Positions 6,414 through 12,974 of a stretch of DNA of 12,974 nt are shown here, piece after piece. The notes beneath the pieces were generated by a model. It had not been told where the DNA came from. It ran no database searches and saw only the letters and a list, made by a program, of their open reading frames with translations. Position numbers and translations under genes: made by a program. Origin of the DNA: Gp6-AA40 sp050742535 (GTDB taxonomy: Bacteria > Acidobacteriota > Vicinamibacteria > Vicinamibacterales > UBA2999); NCBI GenBank assembly GCA_050742535.1, contig JBOGIQ010000154.1, positions 1 through 12,974 on the forward strand, given 5' to 3'. The number at the start of each line of letters is the position of its first letter. Position 1 is the stretch's first letter.

Positions 6414-6599
6414 TTGTTGTTACTTGGCGCGAGCTTCGCGGTGTTCGCTGGCCCCTTTGGTCGATCGTTGGCAAGTCAGATGGAGGGAGACCACACTCTC
6501 GACGAACGTGCTCGCGATGCGCGATGGAGCACGCTTGTCGCAAGGGTCGTCGGAGTCGCCCTCGTTGGTTACGCAACGTGGAAGCTGCTGAACCTTTGA
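6414..6599 (+). CDS. possible small membrane protein (61 aa)
   Basis: A short plus-strand frame begins at a TTG (6414), after an in-frame TGA at 6399. It encodes LLLGASFAVFAGPFGRSLAS, a charged middle (EGDHTLDERARDARWS) and a second hydrophobic helix (LVARVVGVALVGYATWKLL) before the stop. Two membrane helices joined by a polar loop make a plausible small inner-membrane protein. No ribosome-binding site is evident and no family was recognised. It sits alone between the TIGR03435 gene and the permease, on the opposite strand to both. It may be real, or a chance frame or a remnant of a longer gene. Confidence 0.4.
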   Translation: MLLLGASFAVFAGPFGRSLASQMEGDHTLDERARDARWSTLVARVVGVALVGYATWKLLNL

Positions 6600-6816
6600 G
6601 GCGGTCGATGGTCTTTCTATGCGGTACGAAAACAGCCGCCGACCTCTCCAACCGCGGGTAACCCGCGTGGGGACGCCATACCATCAAAATCGGACCCCGG
6701 CGGCTGCAACTGCTTGAAAGCCAAGCAGGTTGACGCGGTTCGAAACTCCTCGCCATCGAACGCCATTCGCGCCAACGCGGCCCGGCGCCAACCGTAATCC
6801 TGCCGGCGACTGGCGG
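6600..6816. other. intergenic stretch downstream of the permease
   Basis: No gene is supported here. It carries the palindrome and GTGGGGACGCCA motif described at 6653-6678. No convincing rho-independent terminator for the permease operon is seen. Confidence 0.5.
6653..6678 (+). repeat. tRNA-Glu-3'-end-like motif with perfect palindrome
   Basis: CGCGGGT-A-ACCCGCG (6653-6667) is a perfect palindrome with 7-base arms, followed at once by TGGGGACGCCA (6668-6678). The layout copies a tRNA T-stem plus 3' acceptor strand with the T-loop lost. It is the best-preserved of the six GGGGACG motifs in the window. Confidence 0.45.
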
Positions 6817-9429
6817 TCACTCGGCTCGAAGCGCCTCCACCGGATCGATCCGCGCCGCCGCGCGCAGCGGCACGAGGGCGGCCACCATGGTGGCGCCCAG
6901 CACGACCGCCGCCCCGATCGCAAAGGGGCGCACGCCGAATTCCAGGAGCGGGGCTGACGCAGCGAGCAGACGCAGCAGCCCCGCCGCGACGGCCACCCCC
7001 GCAACCAGGCCGATCGCCGCGGTGCGAGACGTCTGCGTCAGCATCTCCCACACGATGCGCCCGCCGCTCGCCCCCAGCGCCATCCGCACACCGAACTCCC
7101 GTGTCCGCTGAGCGACCAGAAACGAGACGACGGCATGCGTCCCCGAGTACGCGAACAGCAGCCCGATGAAGCCGAGCAGCGACGCGACCGCAGACAGTAT
7201 GCGGAATCCCCACGCCCCCTCGGCGACCATGGATCGCATCGACATCAGCCGAAACGGCGCGTCCGGTGCCACGTCGTTCACGGCGGCCGTCGCCGCCGTT
7301 CGCAGCGCAGCGGCGTCGTCGGATCGCGCCCGCACGAGCAAGGTCATGTCTTCGGGACCCCGCGCGTCGATCGGAAAATAGACGCAGCTGACATCGATCC
7401 CGTCGGTCATCGAGCCGTTGGCGACATCCTCTGCCACGCCGATGACCTGCACACGGCCACGCGGCAGCGCACGATCGGGACGACGCGCGGAGCTCGCGGT
7501 GAGATCGAGGGTCTGCCCGAGCGGGTCGAGCCCGGGCCACAGGGCCTGCGCCGTCGCCTGGCTGACCACCACGACGGCCGCTCTCGCGGCAGCTTCACTG
7601 GGCGTGAACGAGCGCCCGCGCACGATCCGGATGTCGAACAGCGGGAAGTACTCGGCCGACACGCCGGTGTAGCCGACTTCCGCGGTGATGTTCGAGGCCG
7701 ACGCGGTCACCGCGGTATTGCGAAGCGAAAACCCCAGCGGCGGCCGCCACGACACCGCTACCTGCTGGACCGCCGCTTCGAGTGGCAGTCGCGCCGCCAC
7801 CTTGGCTCGCACGGCGAGGTCCGCCTGAAGGATCGACACCTGGTCGTACGCAAGGTCGAGCGGCGGATTGGCGAGACGGGACGACTGGTCGACCAGGCCC
7901 AGCGCGGCAACCAGAAACAGCACGCACGCGCCAATCTGTAACGCCACGAGGCCGGATCGCAGACGCGATCCGCGCGCGTCGGACGACGCCTGACCTCGCG
8001 ACGCGGAGACCAGGCGCACGCTCGTGAGGCGCCCTGCAGGGGCGAGCATGATGAGGACGGCCGATACGACCGCCGCCGCGGCGAGGAACGCAATCACCCG
8101 GACGTCGGGATCGAGCGGCACCAGGCGGTTCTCGACGGGCGGAGCGCCAGCGGGCCACGACGCGACAAGGACGGATGGCAGCACGCGAGCCACGACGGTC
8201 ACGAAGGCGAGACCGGCCGCCGCCGCCGGCATCGCGAGCATCAGGCTCTCGACGATCAGCTGGCGCACGACGCGCCACCGACCGGCGCCCAGCGCCAGGC
8301 GGACCACGATCTCGGCCTGTCTGCTCAAGGCGCGCGCCAGCATCAGGTTCGTAATGTTTGCCGTCGCGACCAGGAGCACCAGGCCGAAGATCGACATGAT
8401 GATCGTCAACATCGCCACGGCGTCCCCGTCCAGCGGCAACCTGGTCGCCAGCGAGTCGAGGCGCACCTCCGCGGGCGCGGCATCCGACGGCGGAGGAAAA
8501 CGCTGCCGGAGCCACGACTCGAGCCACGGCTGCATCGACGCCGCACTGACGTCCGGTCTCAGGCGCGCGATGACGACGAGCGAAGCGGGACCAGACTCGG
8601 ACCAGGGGTCGTCGCCACCGAACGTGCCCGCCATGGTCAGCGGCGCGTAGAAGCTGACGAGCTCCTGACCGGCCAGATTCGCGCCCGGCTGCGCAACACC
8701 CACCACCTCGAACCGCTGGCGTCCGAGCTGGACGAGCTGCCCGACGATCGCTGGGTTCGCACCATATCGGGATCGCCAGGCGTTGTAGGTCAACACGACC
8801 ACCGGTTTCGTGCCGCGCGCCGCCGCGTCGTCCGGCCTCAGCAACCGGCCCAGCGCCGGCCGCGCGCCGATCAGCTCGAAGTAATTGCCGGTCACCAGCA
8901 GCCCCGGCGTGGTGACCGCGTCCTCTCTGTAGGCGGCGCTCTGCGTCGCCGTCAGCTCGGCAAAGCGGCTGGCTTCGGGCCGCAGCGCCTCGTAGTCCGT
9001 CAACCGAAACCGTTGCCGGCGCGCCGCCTCGGTCTCCCAGATCAGCAGGTGCAACGCCCGCGGGTTCGGCAGGTCGACGGGTCTGAACAGGTAGGCGTTG
9101 AAGATGGCGAACGCCGATCCGGCCAGGCCGAGGCCCAGCCCGATCGTCAGGACGACCGTGGCGGCAAACAGCGGCGCACGCCAGAGGGTTCGCGCGGTGT
9201 ACCGGACGTCCTGGACGAGCGAATCCAGCCAGACCACGCTGTTCATCTGGTAAACCTGCTCGCGGATCCGCAGGCGGTTGCCCAGCTTGAGGTGCGCCGC
9301 CCGGCGCGCCTCTTCCGGCGACATGCCCCGCGCGATGTTGTCGTCGGTCTCGAGGTCGAGATAGGAGGCAAGCTCCTCGGCGCGCTCCCGGTCCCACGTC
9401 GCTCGACGAAAGAAGCGGCGCCAGGTCAT
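6817..9429 (-). CDS. ADOP-family FtsX/MacB-like permease without ATPase
   Basis: The 870-residue protein starts at the ATG at 9429, inside the stop of the upstream methyltransferase (ATGA overlap). The start MTWRRFFRRATWDRERAEELASYLD and the following SPEEARRAAHLKLGN are typical of acidobacterial duplicated orphan permeases (ADOP, TIGR03434). After about residue 75 come QDVRYTARTLWRAPLFAATVVLTIGLGLG (first membrane helix) and a MacB-type periplasmic domain. Next is an FtsX block (IIMSIFGLVLLVATANITNLML with EIVVRLALGAGRWRVVRQLI), then a second periplasmic domain and a second FtsX block (FGVRMALGASGGRIVWEML) ending DPVEALRAE. No ATPase gene is adjacent, as usual for this family. The export or signalling role is unknown. 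Co-transcription with padR suggests transcriptional control by it. Confidence 0.93.
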   Translation of the reverse strand: MTWRRFFRRATWDRERAEELASYLDLETDDNIARGMSPEEARRAAHLKLGNRLRIREQVYQMNSVVWLDSLVQDVRYTARTLWRAPLFAATVVLTIGLGLGLAGSAFAIFNAYLFRPVDLPNPRALHLLIWETEAARRQRFRLTDYEALRPEASRFAELTATQSAAYREDAVTTPGLLVTGNYFELIGARPALGRLLRPDDAAARGTKPVVVLTYNAWRSRYGANPAIVGQLVQLGRQRFEVVGVAQPGANLAGQELVSFYAPLTMAGTFGGDDPWSESGPASLVVIARLRPDVSAASMQPWLESWLRQRFPPPSDAAPAEVRLDSLATRLPLDGDAVAMLTIIMSIFGLVLLVATANITNLMLARALSRQAEIVVRLALGAGRWRVVRQLIVESLMLAMPAAAAGLAFVTVVARVLPSVLVASWPAGAPPVENRLVPLDPDVRVIAFLAAAAVVSAVLIMLAPAGRLTSVRLVSASRGQASSDARGSRLRSGLVALQIGACVLFLVAALGLVDQSSRLANPPLDLAYDQVSILQADLAVRAKVAARLPLEAAVQQVAVSWRPPLGFSLRNTAVTASASNITAEVGYTGVSAEYFPLFDIRIVRGRSFTPSEAAARAAVVVVSQATAQALWPGLDPLGQTLDLTASSARRPDRALPRGRVQVIGVAEDVANGSMTDGIDVSCVYFPIDARGPEDMTLLVRARSDDAAALRTAATAAVNDVAPDAPFRLMSMRSMVAEGAWGFRILSAVASLLGFIGLLFAYSGTHAVVSFLVAQRTREFGVRMALGASGGRIVWEMLTQTSRTAAIGLVAGVAVAAGLLRLLAASAPLLEFGVRPFAIGAAVVLGATMVAALVPLRAAARIDPVEALRAE

Positions 9430-9977
9430 CGGATCGGCCTGGCGCGGGCCACATACCGCGCGAAGAGCTGGTCGGGCGAATAGCTGGCGTCCTCGATCGT
9501 GAAGCCCGCGCGTTCCAGCATGGGCTCGAGCAGCCAGGTGAACGTCGAGTGCTCGTGACGGATATGCGCTTCGACGTCGCGGCGGGTCCAACCCTCCTCA
9601 CGTGTGTGTTCCCAGGTCCGGCACCAGGCTTCCAGTCGCTGCTCGGCCTCGGCGGGTTCGAACCCGTACACCACATCCCACAACCGGAAGATGCCGCCGG
9701 GGCGCACGACGCGGCGAATCCGATCCAGCGCGATCGCTTTCCAGAAGTCAGGAAGGTGATGCAGGGCGTAGCGCGAATACACGAAGTCCGCTCTGGGTCC
9801 GTGGTGCTCGTAGCTCAGCATCCCCGCGTCCTCCACCTCGAGATTCGGCGTCCCCGATGCGCGTACCTTGTCGCGAAGCACACGCAACATGGCCGGCGAC
9901 ACGTCCACCGCCACGACGCGCGAGCACGCCGAGGCCGCCGTCAACGCAAGCTGCCCTGTTCCAGGGCCGATATCCAC
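9426..9977 (-). CDS. class I SAM methyltransferase, short at the N-terminus, between padR and ADOP
   Basis: The frame begins with a GTG at 9977 that encodes the start of SAM motif I itself (VDIGPGTGQLAL). VVAVDVSPAMLRVLRDK, the LEVEDAGML region, YSRYALHHLPDFWKA and RRVVRPGGIFRLWDV follow, as in UbiE/Methyltransf_11 proteins. The C-terminal part (RRDVEAHIRHEHSTFTWLLEPMLERAGF) is also typical. The protein is 183 residues and lacks the 40-50 residues that normally precede motif I. Upstream the same frame stays open for 14 codons to the UAG stop of padR, with no ATG. Another frame from an ATG at 10017 reads DALAPLFPQ-like residues when shifted, which suggests a lost N-terminus or frameshift around 9985-9995. 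The stop overlaps the permease start by ATGA. It may be degraded, or be made by readthrough of the padR stop. The substrate is unknown. Confidence 0.75.
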   Translation of the reverse strand: MDIGPGTGQLALTAASACSRVVAVDVSPAMLRVLRDKVRASGTPNLEVEDAGMLSYEHHGPRADFVYSRYALHHLPDFWKAIALDRIRRVVRPGGIFRLWDVVYGFEPAEAEQRLEAWCRTWEHTREEGWTRRDVEAHIRHEHSTFTWLLEPMLERAGFTIEDASYSPDQLFARYVARARPIR

Positions 9978-10019
9978 GAGGACCGACTGTCCTGCGGAAA
10001 CAGTGGCGCCAGCGCATCG

Positions 10020-10370
10020 CTACTCGGTGGACGGTTTCAGGATCCGGCCGATCGCGCGGACGACTTCTTCCCAGCGCGCTGTCTGCGCGATCAACTGCTT
10101 GCGGCCGGCCGGCGTCAGCCGGTAGTACTTCGCCTTCCGGTTGTTCTCGGAGGTGCCCCAGAACGAGGCGATCCAGCCGCGGTTCTCCAATCGGTGGAGC
10201 GCCGGGTACAACGAGCCGTGCTCGATCTGCAGCACGTCCTCGGAGCCGCGCTCGATCGCATGAGCGATGGTGTGGCCGTGCGCCGGGCCGATCACCAGCA
10301 CCTTCAGCACGAGCATGTCGAGCGTCCCCTGCGGCGTTTCGCTTTGCAGCGGCGACTCACGACCAGGCAC
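10020..10370 (-). CDS. PadR-family transcriptional regulator
   Basis: The 116-residue protein starts at the GTG at 10370, with GGAG five bases upstream; an ATG 16 codons further up would add sequence unlike the family. The PadR winged helix is clear: GTLDMLVLKVLVIGPAHGHTIAHAIE, then DVLQIEHGSLYPALHRLENRGWI and SENNRKAKYYRLTPAGRKQL, with a short C-terminal dimerisation helix (WEEVVRAIGRILKP). Regulators of this exact type accompany ADOP permeases in Acidobacteriota. The stop is UAG, and the same frame continues into the methyltransferase. A perfect palindrome 56 bases upstream of the start is a candidate operator, so autoregulation and repression of the permease operon are likely. It could also affect the divergent gene at 10588. 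Confidence 0.95.
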   Translation of the reverse strand: MPGRESPLQSETPQGTLDMLVLKVLVIGPAHGHTIAHAIERGSEDVLQIEHGSLYPALHRLENRGWIASFWGTSENNRKAKYYRLTPAGRKQLIAQTARWEEVVRAIGRILKPSTE

Positions 10371-10425
10371 GTGAACTCCGTTTCTCCTCTGATGCTCTAT
10401 GCAAGATAACGCGTTCAAAATAGCC

Positions 10426-10443
10426 CATACGAGCTATCGTATG
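10426..10443. promoter_or_regulatory. candidate PadR operator palindrome
   Basis: CATACGA-GCTA-TCGTATG is a perfect inverted repeat with 7-base arms in the gap between padR (minus) and the secreted protein gene at 10588 (plus). Position and symmetry fit a dimeric winged-helix repressor site. A possible plus-strand promoter overlaps it: TTCAAA, a 17-base spacer, then TCGTAT. Binding by this PadR is inference. Confidence 0.6.
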
Positions 10444-10587
10444 ACTTTGTTCAGAAGATTATCTAGTGGAGCAATCGCGACCCGCCGTCAGCTCCATCAC
10501 CTGACGTTTCAGAGTTTTTCAGCAATCGCACCAGGACGCGGATACCGCGACTGGATAGCGTGCCCTCGAACAGGAGGGCAATAGGCC

Positions 10588-11142
10588 ATGACCGTTCGGC
10601 TCGTCGCGTGCTCGTTGATCGTCGCGCTGGTTCTGCCCCGCCACGGCGAAGCACAACCGCAGGCCGGTCCCGAAGTGGCCAGCTCCTTTGAAGAGCTCCA
10701 GCGGACACTGCAGCCGGGAGAAACGGTGTATGTGACTGACGCGCGCGGTGCGGAGGCGCGCGGTCGCCTTGTGCTGCTGTCGGGAACCGAACTGCATCTG
10801 AACGCCGACGGAGAACGCCACACGTTCCCGGTCCTTACGGTCGCGACCGTCGCACGTGCGATCCGCGATCCGGTTCGCAATGGTGTGCTGATTGGCATGA
10901 GTGCAGGCGCCGGCCTTGGTATTGTCGGGACAGCGACCGACTTCGTCGACGATCAATGTAGGGCAACTGGCCGCTGCGGGCTTCAGGCGGACGTCGCGCG
11001 AGTGCTCATCGGTGCGGCCTGGGGCGCGTTGGCTGGCTGGCTCATTGACAAGCACACCCAGGGAAGAAAGGTCGTCTACCGGCACCAACCTGCGCAGCCG
11101 TGGCCGATGTCGGTCTCGCGTCCAAGCCGACGGTTACCCTGA
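10588..11142 (+). CDS. secreted hypothetical protein with glycine-rich membrane-like segment
   Basis: The 184-residue product starts at the ATG at 10588, with AGGAGG ten bases upstream. A signal peptide (MTVRLVACSLIVALVLPRHGEA) precedes SFEELQRTLQPGETVYVTDA. The next residues form a small beta-rich domain of the kind that modifies or stores a value (GAEARGRLVLLSGTELHLNADGE, about residues 54-76). A glycine-rich hydrophobic stretch follows (GVLIGMSAGAGLGIVG), then a second one (VLIGAAWGALAGWLIDK), like a glycine-zipper hairpin. Proteins of this layout are common and uncharacterised in Acidobacteriota. The gene is divergent from padR and shares the intergenic region with the operator palindrome. 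An envelope location is inferred; no enzymatic motif is seen. Confidence 0.8.
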   Translation: MTVRLVACSLIVALVLPRHGEAQPQAGPEVASSFEELQRTLQPGETVYVTDARGAEARGRLVLLSGTELHLNADGERHTFPVLTVATVARAIRDPVRNGVLIGMSAGAGLGIVGTATDFVDDQCRATGRCGLQADVARVLIGAAWGALAGWLIDKHTQGRKVVYRHQPAQPWPMSVSRPSRRLP

Positions 11143-11242
11143 GTCACCCTCTACGCCGTTGGTGGCGGGCTAGGAGGCGCGAAGCCTAATCAAGCCGCGG
11201 AGCGAGTATCGCCGCGCACTTTCCAACGTCGGTCATTCCCTG

Positions 11243-11253
11243 GTGGGGACGAA
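11243..11253 (+). repeat. GTGGGGACGAA motif
   Basis: GTGGGGACGAA, preceded by GGTCATTCCCTG, lies just past the 3' end of the minus-strand toxin gene. It shares GTGGGGACG with the other motifs in the window, all on the plus strand, but ends in AATCC rather than CCA. Confidence 0.3.
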
Positions 11254-11284
11254 TCCAAGCATTTCGCGAGGCCGTCTCACGGAT

Positions 11285-11593
11285 TCACTTTGCCCTCAGC
11301 GGCGGTCCGACGCCTCGCTGCCCGTGCCAGATGGCCAGGATTCTCACGTCGTGTTCCCCGACGGCGTAGTAGACGTGATACCGGGTCACTCGGAGAAAGA
11401 GGCGCCGCATGCCAGGCACCGGCGAGCGTCGATACGGACGTCCGAGAAGCGGCGCCTGGGCAATGAGTTCGAATGCGTTGGACAGTTCGTCGAGAAAAGA
11501 GTTAGGCGAGGCGGTACGGTTCTGACGCCACCAGCCGTCAATCGTGTGAATCTGGGCGTCAGCCTCCGGTGTGGTGACGACTGGCAGGTTCAC
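11285..11593 (-). CDS. ParE/RelE-family toxin
   Basis: The 102-residue protein starts with a GTG at 11593 that overlaps the antitoxin stop (GTGA), so the two are translationally coupled. Family features include the N-terminal TPEADAQIHTIDGWWRQNR helix, then SFLDELSNAFELIAQAPLLGRPY and RRLFLRVTRYHVYYAV. The C-terminal strand is DVRILAIWHGQRGVGP. This is the usual ParE-type layout, with basic and aromatic residues in the last strands. ParE toxins generally inhibit DNA gyrase and RelE-like ones cleave mRNA; the sequence alone does not decide, although the W-H and R spacing is ParE-like. The gene is intact. It could help stabilise the region, but the pair looks chromosomal. Confidence 0.88.
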   Translation of the reverse strand: MNLPVVTTPEADAQIHTIDGWWRQNRTASPNSFLDELSNAFELIAQAPLLGRPYRRSPVPGMRRLFLRVTRYHVYYAVGEHDVRILAIWHGQRGVGPPLRAK

Positions 11594-11820
11594 CGGCGGC
11601 GGCGCAGTTCGTCGAGAACCTCCTGAGCGGGGCGAAGGCGACCAGCTTCGGCCGACGTCGACGACGCTATCAGCGCCTCGTGAAGTGCTCCGCGTTCATC
11701 TTCGGTCAGGTCGTCGCCCTCGTCGTTAGCCACGAGCTCGATGACGGTCCCTTCTGGCAGGGTCGTCGGTTCGTTGAGAACGAGACGCCCTTTCTCGACC
11801 CGAGCTCGCAGAGGACTCAT
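11590..11820 (-). CDS. antitoxin partner of the ParE-type toxin
   Basis: The 76-residue protein is read from the ATG at 11820; a start 12 codons upstream would add MKGRRQGPYSSA, which is not typical. MSPLRARVEKGRLVLNEPT and LPEGTVIELVAND form the beta-rich N-terminal DNA-binding part often seen in antitoxins of ParE-like pairs. The acidic middle (EGDDLTEDERGALHEAL) and the C-terminal helix (AQEVLDELRRRR) would wrap the toxin. Antitoxin-first order and the GTGA overlap with the toxin are the standard arrangement. Autorepression is expected for the family, but no clear operator palindrome is seen just upstream. Confidence 0.85.
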   Translation of the reverse strand: MSPLRARVEKGRLVLNEPTTLPEGTVIELVANDEGDDLTEDERGALHEALIASSTSAEAGRLRPAQEVLDELRRRR

Positions 11821-11909
11821 GGCGCTACTGTACGGCCCCTGGCGCCGCCCTTTCAAGGCTGAACCCCAGGTTCATAGCGCTGAAAGCCGCGGATCCGGCG
11901 CTGCGAGAA

Positions 11910-12358
11910 TCATCTGAGATGCTGAGCAACCCAGGTGAGCCAGGGGTCGTCTTGACCCCGCACCTGTTCGTTGGTCGGGCTGAGTGCGGACCAAGGGGCA
12001 GTCCAAGAGCCTTCGTCGGGATTTGAAGACCGATTCAGCAGCAGGTACTCGCCCGTCTGCCGATAGTTGAACGCGAAACAGTTGCCCGACCGGCCGCCGC
12101 GGCGGACGAAGGTGTACGGCACTGATCCATCGTTCAGATATCAATCTGCCCTTCGACCGGAACGTCAAGAATGCGTCCGCCCAATTCGACCGTGCGACTG
12201 CCTGGCGGGACGACTTGCTTTTCCGCCCTGGCGTGGACGATGACGGCAGCCCGCTCCACAAGCGACGCGGGCGAAACCATTCCCCGCACCTGACACGGGA
12301 ATGCGGGAGTTGCTGCGCTGCAAACGAGTGCTACTGCAATCGCGAGTGGGCGCCTCAT
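11910..12358 (-). pseudogene. secreted NTR/TIMP-like hypothetical protein, broken by internal deletion
   Basis: The first frame starts at the ATG at 12358 with a signal peptide (MRRPLAIAVALVCSAATPAFP) followed by a cysteine. It continues SPASLVERAAVIVHARAEKQ and RILDVPVEGQIDI before a stop at 12134. A second frame then reads YLNDGSVPYTFVRRGGRSGN, CFAFNYRQTGEYLLL, and PTNEQVRGQDDPWLTWVAQHL to 11910. Together these are the two ends of a known acidobacterial secreted family with an NTR/TIMP-like pattern (Cys just after the signal, a VHA strand, PYTFVR-GGR-GNCFA, then NEQ...DPWL.WV). Between QIDI and YLNDG about 30-40 residues expected in the family are missing, and the frame changes there (12134-12143). 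The gene is therefore probably a pseudogene. The family function is unknown. A sequencing error would not explain the missing residues. Confidence 0.7.
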
Positions 12359-12457
12359 CCTGAGAACATAACGCCAATCTGCCGCCTAGATCCCCCGCAG
12401 GACTCGCTCACGCGACTCGCCGCGCTGAAGCTCCTCGCAGCGTATACAAGCGACCGG

Positions 12458-12474
12458 GTCCCCGTGGGGACGAA
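12458..12474 (+). repeat. GTCCCC-GT-GGGGAC palindrome with GTGGGGACGAA motif
   Basis: A 14-base palindrome (12458-12471) runs directly into GAACC, downstream of the minus-strand gene ending at 12487. It belongs to the GTGGGGACG set. It may fold as a short hairpin in the 3' tail of that gene's transcript, but no T-tract follows. Confidence 0.35.
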
Positions 12475-12486
12475 CCATCCGAACAT

Positions 12487-12974
12487 TCACGGCTGGCGGA
12501 CGACTTCGTAGTCGCCGCGTCGCGATCCTTCGCGAATGACCCACCCGGGCTTCGCGGTGAACGTCCACCCGTCGCCCACGGCCGTCGAATCATCGCGACG
12601 CACGGGCGCCGGCAGACGACGCACGTTGCCCTCGGTCTCGACGAGCACGCCCTTTTCGGCTGCAATCGTGCCCCGCTCGCCGGACCAGCTGAACGTGCCA
12701 AGGTACACGGTTCCGGTTCCCGGAATGGCCACTGCACCTCGTGAATCAAAACTGCCGCCGCCCGCTCCCGAAATACGAAGCACGGGCCCGTCGACGAACC
12801 GCTGGCGCAGTTCGGCGACACGTTCGTCACGCTGTCGCTTGCGCTGCTCTTCCGATGCGCGAAGCTCGACGCCGCCGTATCGGGTGGCTGACGTCGTGAC
12901 GTTCGTCGCAGGCTGATCCCCGACGGCGCGCATCACGAGCGTCGCGAGATCGTCGGTGCCGCGCACCCGCCGCG
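12487..12974 (-). CDS. hypothetical protein, C-terminal part (5' end outside window)
   Basis: The minus-strand frame is open to the right window edge. A GTG at 12966 begins VRGTDDLATLVMRAVGDQPA but is probably internal. The 162 visible residues contain a charged helix (SEEQRKRQRDERVAELRQRF). A beta-rich part follows: VLRISGAGGGSFDSRGAVAI, GTVYLGTFSWSGERGTIAAEKGV and GWTFTAKPGWVIREG, ending GDYEVVRQP. No family was recognised. The C-terminal repeats of short strands suggest a small beta domain, possibly envelope or secreted, but this is a guess. The gene is followed by the palindromic GTGGGGACG motif. Confidence 0.65.
   Translation of the reverse strand, partial: RRVRGTDDLATLVMRAVGDQPATNVTTSATRYGGVELRASEEQRKRQRDERVAELRQRFVDGPVLRISGAGGGSFDSRGAVAIPGTGTVYLGTFSWSGERGTIAAEKGVLVETEGNVRRLPAPVRRDDSTAVGDGWTFTAKPGWVIREGSRRGDYEVVRQP

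Noticed and set aside
6653..6678. Intact tRNA-Glu gene
   Set aside because: Only a T-arm/acceptor-like end is present; no D-arm, anticodon arm or 5' acceptor strand is found upstream.
7135..7941. 268-residue plus-strand frame
   Set aside because: It is antisense to the permease, and its Arg/His/Gly-rich composition is typical of shadow frames.
7595..9676. 693-residue minus-strand frame overlapping the permease
   Set aside because: It is out of frame with the permease, rich in Arg, Gly and Ala as expected from high GC, and has no membrane helices or family motifs.
9549..10423. Long plus-strand frames opposite the methyltransferase and padR
   Set aside because: The minus-strand products have clear family motifs, while these do not.
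10519..11088. 189-residue minus-strand frame
   Set aside because: It is antisense to the secreted protein at 10588, which has a strong ribosome-binding site and signal peptide.

Overview
The window looks like chromosomal DNA of a high-GC soil bacterium, most likely Acidobacteriota (Vicinamibacteria-like). The main support is a PadR regulator beside a very large FtsX/MacB-type permease with no ATPase (the acidobacterial duplicated orphan permease, ADOP, arrangement) and a TIGR03435-type 'soil-associated' secreted protein. This assignment is inferred from gene families; no rRNA or intact tRNA is present to confirm it.

Positions 1-5300 are mostly mobile-element debris. At the left edge, on the minus strand, sits a tightly overlapping three-gene cassette: a ribbon-helix-helix regulator, a 48-residue protein, and a ParB-like protein that runs off the window. 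A 36-bp inverted repeat lies at its start. Next come the 3' two thirds of a large serine recombinase (5'-truncated and frameshifted), a secreted formylglycine-generating-enzyme-fold protein without the FGE cysteines, a CACAAAG-type intergenic repeat, and the left end of an IS21-family element with a truncated istA. An intact SAM methyltransferase follows, then a second remnant of the same recombinase family. Three related end units (near 1291, 3882 and 5014) and several GTGGGGACG motifs resembling the 3' end of tRNA-Glu suggest repeated insertion and decay of one family of integrative elements.

Positions 5400-11150 are ordinary host sequence. They hold the TIGR03435 protein, a possible small membrane protein, and a minus-strand operon PadR - methyltransferase - ADOP permease. 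The last two genes overlap by ATGA. PadR and the methyltransferase are in the same reading frame, separated by one UAG and 14 codons. A perfect palindrome, a good candidate PadR operator, lies upstream and faces a divergent secreted protein gene.

Positions 11150-12974 hold a ParE-type toxin and its antitoxin (stop and start overlap by GTGA), a secreted NTR/TIMP-like protein gene broken by an internal deletion, and the 3' end of an unrecognised minus-strand gene.

No CRISPR array, intact transposon or clearly new multi-gene system was found. The least explained signals are the overlapping cassette with its inverted repeat, the dispersed tRNA-Glu-like ends, and the PadR/UAG/methyltransferase arrangement.
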